Source: Thalassotalea psychrophila
GTDB taxonomy: Bacteria; Pseudomonadota; Gammaproteobacteria; Enterobacterales; Alteromonadaceae
Assembly (NCBI RefSeq): GCF_031583595.1
Contig: NZ_CP134145.1
Location: forward strand, 2,170,001-2,234,000
Direction: 5' to 3'
DNA length: 64,000 nucleotides
A model generated the notes under the pieces. The model was not told the DNA's origin. It saw only the letters and a list, made by a program, of their open reading frames with translations, and ran no database searches. Both the position numbers and the translations under genes were made by a program. Shown here piece by piece: positions 60,655 through 64,000 of this stretch; within the stretch, counting starts at the first letter, position 1, and each line of letters opens with the position of its first letter.

Positions 60655-61428
60655 TTAAAGATGAACTTTAACCATTGCACTAAATACTGATTCTGTATCA
60701 GGGAAAGTTAAACCAAACTTGTTAACCCAGTACGAATATTCAAATCCTGCTTCAAATTTCTTTGGAACGCCAAAGTATTTACCAATATCCATTCGTAACT
60801 GTGGATTAAAGTGAAAATCAGCAGTGTGTGTTTCTTCTGCAGACGACCAATCAATGTAACCATCAAACATAAAGTCTGCATTACCTAGGCTAAATGGCAA
60901 TCCCCAAACAACAGTAAGCTGATTGTCGTTATCAATATTTTCATTGTTTACTTGGTAAAGGTTTATATTAAAAAATGCAAAACCAGGAAGCTTTAAATCA
61001 GCACCTACACCAACTAAGTAATTATCAAAACTCTGAGAAAAGAATTCGTTTTCATAGGTATCATGTTCCCAAGTTGTTGCCAAAAAGACATCAGTTACAA
61101 TACCAAATTCCATTTTAGAACCCGTAGCGTAACTAAGGCTTAAACGAGGAGACACTTCTGTATAAGTTTCTTTTGTTTCTGGGTGGCTTGAATCAGACTT
61201 AAAGTTTAAACGGTCAGCAAACATGAACAAGTCGCCCCAATTGTGGCCTGATGCATGCTCTAAAGTTACTACTGTTACGTCATCGTTTGTATCAACCTCA
61301 TATTCACTAAGGTTTTTTAATAGTGATATTGAGTTATCACTCCAGTGCATCTCCGCCTGAGCGTTAAATGCGACTAACGATGAACCTGCTAATAATACAG
61401 ATGATAATACTTTTATTGTTTTATTCAT
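60655..61428 (-). CDS. Tsx-like outer-membrane nucleoside channel
   Basis: 257 residues, signal peptide cleaved at about residue 25 (NAQA-EMHW). The mature part alternates polar and hydrophobic residues as a beta-barrel, with the Tsx-family features SLLKNLSEYEV..., HASGHNWGDLFMFADR and the FEAGFEYSYWVNKFG ending. The last residue is Leu rather than the usual Phe. Likely takes up nucleosides. It lies just downstream of an NCS2 purine permease gene on the same strand. Confidence 0.85.
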   Translation of the reverse strand: MNKTIKVLSSVLLAGSSLVAFNAQAEMHWSDNSISLLKNLSEYEVDTNDDVTVVTLEHASGHNWGDLFMFADRLNFKSDSSHPETKETYTEVSPRLSLSYATGSKMEFGIVTDVFLATTWEHDTYENEFFSQSFDNYLVGVGADLKLPGFAFFNINLYQVNNENIDNDNQLTVVWGLPFSLGNADFMFDGYIDWSSAEETHTADFHFNPQLRMDIGKYFGVPKKFEAGFEYSYWVNKFGLTFPDTESVFSAMVKVHL

Positions 61429-61536
61429 GATTTTCCCTGAAATATATGAATGTTATAAATTATTTTGGGTATTTAAGATGGCAAGCTCATCAATATAATT
61501 TGATTTTAAGCTTGCCTAATAATTTGTAGTGATGAA

Positions 61537-62826
61537 TTACATAAATGCGAATTTACTAACGAATAACGCTGCTAAAAACCATACGCTTGGACTTATATCA
61601 GCAAAACGGCCACTAAATATACGTACAGCTGTATAACTAATAAATCCAAAAGCTATACCATCGGCAATTGAGAATGTTAAGGGCATAGTCACTAAAATAA
61701 CAACTACAGGCACTGCATCCAACAAGTCATCCCACTTAACGTGGACTAAACCGCCAATCATTAATACACCAACGAAAAATAATGCACCGGCTGTTGCATA
61801 AGCTGGGACCATGCCTGCTAATGGCGAGAAGAAAAGCGCAGCTATAAATAATAGACCAACGGTTACTGCAGTTAAGCCTGTACGGCCACCTGCGGCAACA
61901 CCTGCGGTACTTTCAACATAACTTGTTGTCGTTGATGTACCTAACATAGAACCGGCAATAGTCGCCGTTGAGTCTGCTAGTAATGCTTTTTTCAAGCGAG
62001 GCAGGTTACCATTGTCGTCCAATAAGTTACCTCGATGAGCAACAGCAATTAATGTACCCGATGTATCGAACAAATCGACAAACAAGAAGGCGAATATTAC
62101 GCTGATCATACCGATTTCAAAAGCACCAGCAATATCTAATTGGGCAAGGGTTGGCGCCAGTGATGGCGGCATAGACATGATGCCATTATAAGTAACATCG
62201 CCAAACATAAGACCAAGAATGGTAATGACGATAATAGCGATCATTACAGCACCATTAACATTTAAGCTAACCAAGCCAACGATAAGAAATAAGCCCAGCA
62301 CAGCCATCATTGGACCAAATGAAGTGATCTCACCTAAAGTAACTAGGGTAGCCGGGCTTGCAACAATAATACCTGAGTTTTTTAACGCAATTAACGCTAA
62401 GAACATACCAATACCAGCTGCTATACCAAAGCGTAAAGCATGAGGTATTGAGTTGATTATCCACTCACGTACTTTAAATATACTTAATATGGTAAAAATC
62501 ACCCCAGAGATAAATACGCCACCTAAGGCAACGTTCCAGGTATATCCAAGTTCCATAACAACGGTGAAGGTAAAGAATGCGTTTAAACCCATACCAGGGG
62601 CTAATGCGATAGGGTAGTTGGCATAAAACCCCATAATGAAACAACCAATAGCCGCAGCTAAACACGTTGCAACAAATACTGCTCCTTGGTCCATACCCGT
62701 CATTGCTAGCATGCTAGGGTTAACAAAGATAATATAACCCATGGTTAAGAATGTAGTGAAACCTGCCATGATTTCACGCTTTGTTGTTGTACCATGTTCT
62801 ACTAGCTTAAATAGTTTTTCAAACAT
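61537..62826 (-). CDS. NCS2-family purine (adenine or guanine/hypoxanthine) permease
   Basis: 429 residues, about 12-14 hydrophobic helices of the AzgA-like branch: GFTTFLTMGYIIFVNPSMLA at the start, APGMGLNAFFTF, FLFVDLFDTSGTLIAVA and STTTSYVESTAGVAAGGRTG, the substrate-site motifs of AdeP/GhxP-type proton symporters. Together with the Tsx-like porin it gives an outer- and inner-membrane path for purines. No purine riboswitch is visible in the 110-base leader. Confidence 0.92.
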   Translation of the reverse strand: MFEKLFKLVEHGTTTKREIMAGFTTFLTMGYIIFVNPSMLAMTGMDQGAVFVATCLAAAIGCFIMGFYANYPIALAPGMGLNAFFTFTVVMELGYTWNVALGGVFISGVIFTILSIFKVREWIINSIPHALRFGIAAGIGMFLALIALKNSGIIVASPATLVTLGEITSFGPMMAVLGLFLIVGLVSLNVNGAVMIAIIVITILGLMFGDVTYNGIMSMPPSLAPTLAQLDIAGAFEIGMISVIFAFLFVDLFDTSGTLIAVAHRGNLLDDNGNLPRLKKALLADSTATIAGSMLGTSTTTSYVESTAGVAAGGRTGLTAVTVGLLFIAALFFSPLAGMVPAYATAGALFFVGVLMIGGLVHVKWDDLLDAVPVVVILVTMPLTFSIADGIAFGFISYTAVRIFSGRFADISPSVWFLAALFVSKFAFM

Positions 62827-62937
62827 TTAAGTTTCTCTCTTATAACATTAGATTTTGATTAACTTATTGATATATTATGCAATTTATCCGGTAAATAGTA
62901 GCTAAAATCGTTTAACCACGGGTTATTTAATCAATAA

Positions 62938-63882
62938 CTATTTAATTTCAACAATGTTAACAAGATCACCCTGTTCAAATTTAGGCTGAATAAAGTTAGT
63001 TGCAGGTGAGATCTCTTCTTTATCAAAAGCAATATCTCCGCCATTTACGACACCAGTATGCAAATCAACGTTTTTAAAGTCGAATAATTGATGATCAGCT
63101 AAATGCGAAGGCACAACATTTTGCATTGCAGTGAAAATAGACTCAGCTCGACCTGGAAATTTAATATCCCAATCGTTCAACATTGCTTTAACATTTTGTC
63201 TTTGTAAGTTTGGCTGACTGCCACATAAATTACATGGAATAATAGGGAATTGTTTTAGTGCTGAGAATTGTTTTATCTCTTTTTCTTTACAATATGCAAG
63301 GGGGCGAATGACCACATGCTCGCCATTATCGGATACTAACTTTGCTGGCATAGTTTTGGTTTTGCCATTAAAGAACATGTTCAATAATAGGGTCTCAATC
63401 ATGTCATCGCGGTGATGACCTAATGCTATTTTGGTTACATGTAGCCTTTTTGCTGTACTGTATAAAATCCCTCTACGTAAGCGTGAACAGAGGCTGCAGG
63501 TGGTTTTCCCTTCAGGGATTTTATCCATAACAATAGAGTAAGTGTCTTCTTCTATAATGTGGTATTCGACACCTAACTCTTCAAGGTAATTAGGTAAAAT
63601 ATGTTCAGGAAATCCAGGTTGTTTTTGATCTAAGTTAACTGCAACGATATCAAAATGAATTGGCGCAGAAGCTTTAAGCTTTAGCAAAATATCCAACATG
63701 GTATAACTATCGGCACCACCAGATAAACACACCATAACCTTGTCACCATCTTCAATCATGTTGTAATCACTGATAGCTTTACCGACGTGATGGCGAAAAC
63801 GTTTTTCAAGTTTTGCTTGCTGCTGCTTGGCAATTTTAACGTCAGTTTCGTTTAATAACTGATTGGGAGTCTGTAGTGACAT
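62938..63882 (-). CDS. ttcA: tRNA 2-thiocytidine(32) synthetase TtcA
   Basis: 314 residues. The ATP pyrophosphatase loop is LSGGADS (53-59); CSLC (Cys129, Cys132) and CNLC (Cys217, Cys220) supply ligands for the [4Fe-4S] cluster, with [12 protein letters not shown] between them. It thiolates cytidine 32 of certain tRNAs. The C-terminal 40 residues after the core are less conserved. The start at 63882 is the only good ATG before the family-typical N-terminus. Single gene. Confidence 0.96.
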   Translation of the reverse strand: MSLQTPNQLLNETDVKIAKQQQAKLEKRFRHHVGKAISDYNMIEDGDKVMVCLSGGADSYTMLDILLKLKASAPIHFDIVAVNLDQKQPGFPEHILPNYLEELGVEYHIIEEDTYSIVMDKIPEGKTTCSLCSRLRRGILYSTAKRLHVTKIALGHHRDDMIETLLLNMFFNGKTKTMPAKLVSDNGEHVVIRPLAYCKEKEIKQFSALKQFPIIPCNLCGSQPNLQRQNVKAMLNDWDIKFPGRAESIFTAMQNVVPSHLADHQLFDFKNVDLHTGVVNGGDIAFDKEEISPATNFIQPKFEQGDLVNIVEIK

Positions 63883-64000
63883 GTTGCGTACCGTTTAGTT
63901 AACTTTAGGCGCGCATTATACCTAAGCTCCATTATCCTTAAAAGCTTTAATAAAAGCGTATATAAGGATTATTAAAGCTAAATAGTATTATTTAAGGAAA

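Noticed and set aside
62827..62937. Purine riboswitch upstream of the NCS2 permease
   Set aside because: The leader lacks the conserved three-way-junction core sequences and is too short and AT-rich.

Overview
The window is about 64 kb of AT-rich gammaproteobacterial chromosome, most likely from a marine Alteromonadales of the Colwelliaceae (Colwellia/Thalassotalea) type. That placement is inferred from gene content, conserved gene neighbourhoods (norM-ribE, thrS-infC-rpmI-rplT, metG/apbC divergence, tesA/ybbA-ybbP, gloB/methyltransferase divergence) and the style of the proteins. It was not tested by a search.

Positions 1 to about 6416 look like the end of an integrated podovirus-like prophage. 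Two long virion-type genes (the first cut by the window edge) are followed by an 800-base non-coding stretch full of inverted repeats, then by a run of five small, tightly packed early-type genes ending at a strong terminator. The block stops at the 3' end of a tRNA-Val gene, the classic place for integrase-mediated insertion. No integrase is visible, so it should lie beyond the left edge.

From 6.6 kb the sequence is ordinary chromosome. 6.6-21 kb holds norM/ribE, two small proteins, a START-domain protein, the thrS-infC-rpmI-rplT translation cluster, purC, mltD, gloB, a methyltransferase, an FGGY kinase and a Nif3-family protein. 21-24 kb is an arsR-GAPDH-arsJ arsenate-detoxification operon. 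24-37.6 kb carries cytochrome b561-YceI, elyC, a lysine riboswitch with lysC, a YiaV/YiaW-like pair, an L,D-transpeptidase, a SorAB-type sulfite dehydrogenase, metG, apbC, dcd and a YvcK-family gene.

37.8-40.8 kb is a stable-RNA locus: one tRNA-Ala and five identical tRNA-Glu genes. Four of the tRNA-Glu genes are preceded by the same 76-base hairpin-containing leader. The array is split by a formyltransferase gene, and the fifth copy sits behind its own consensus promoter. 40.9-51.3 kb carries tesA, the ybbA-ybbP ABC system, and envelope, peptidase and sulfotransferase genes. 51.3-56 kb is a three-gene 2-oxoacid:ferredoxin oxidoreductase operon. 56-64 kb holds small envelope genes, a Bax-like glucosaminidase, a Tsx-like porin beside an NCS2 purine permease, and ttcA.

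The features least explained by standard annotation are the structured prophage non-coding region (3.8-4.6 kb), the tRNA-Glu leader repeats, several families of intergenic palindromic repeats, an 8-bp nine-copy tandem repeat, and some unusually tight gene junctions.
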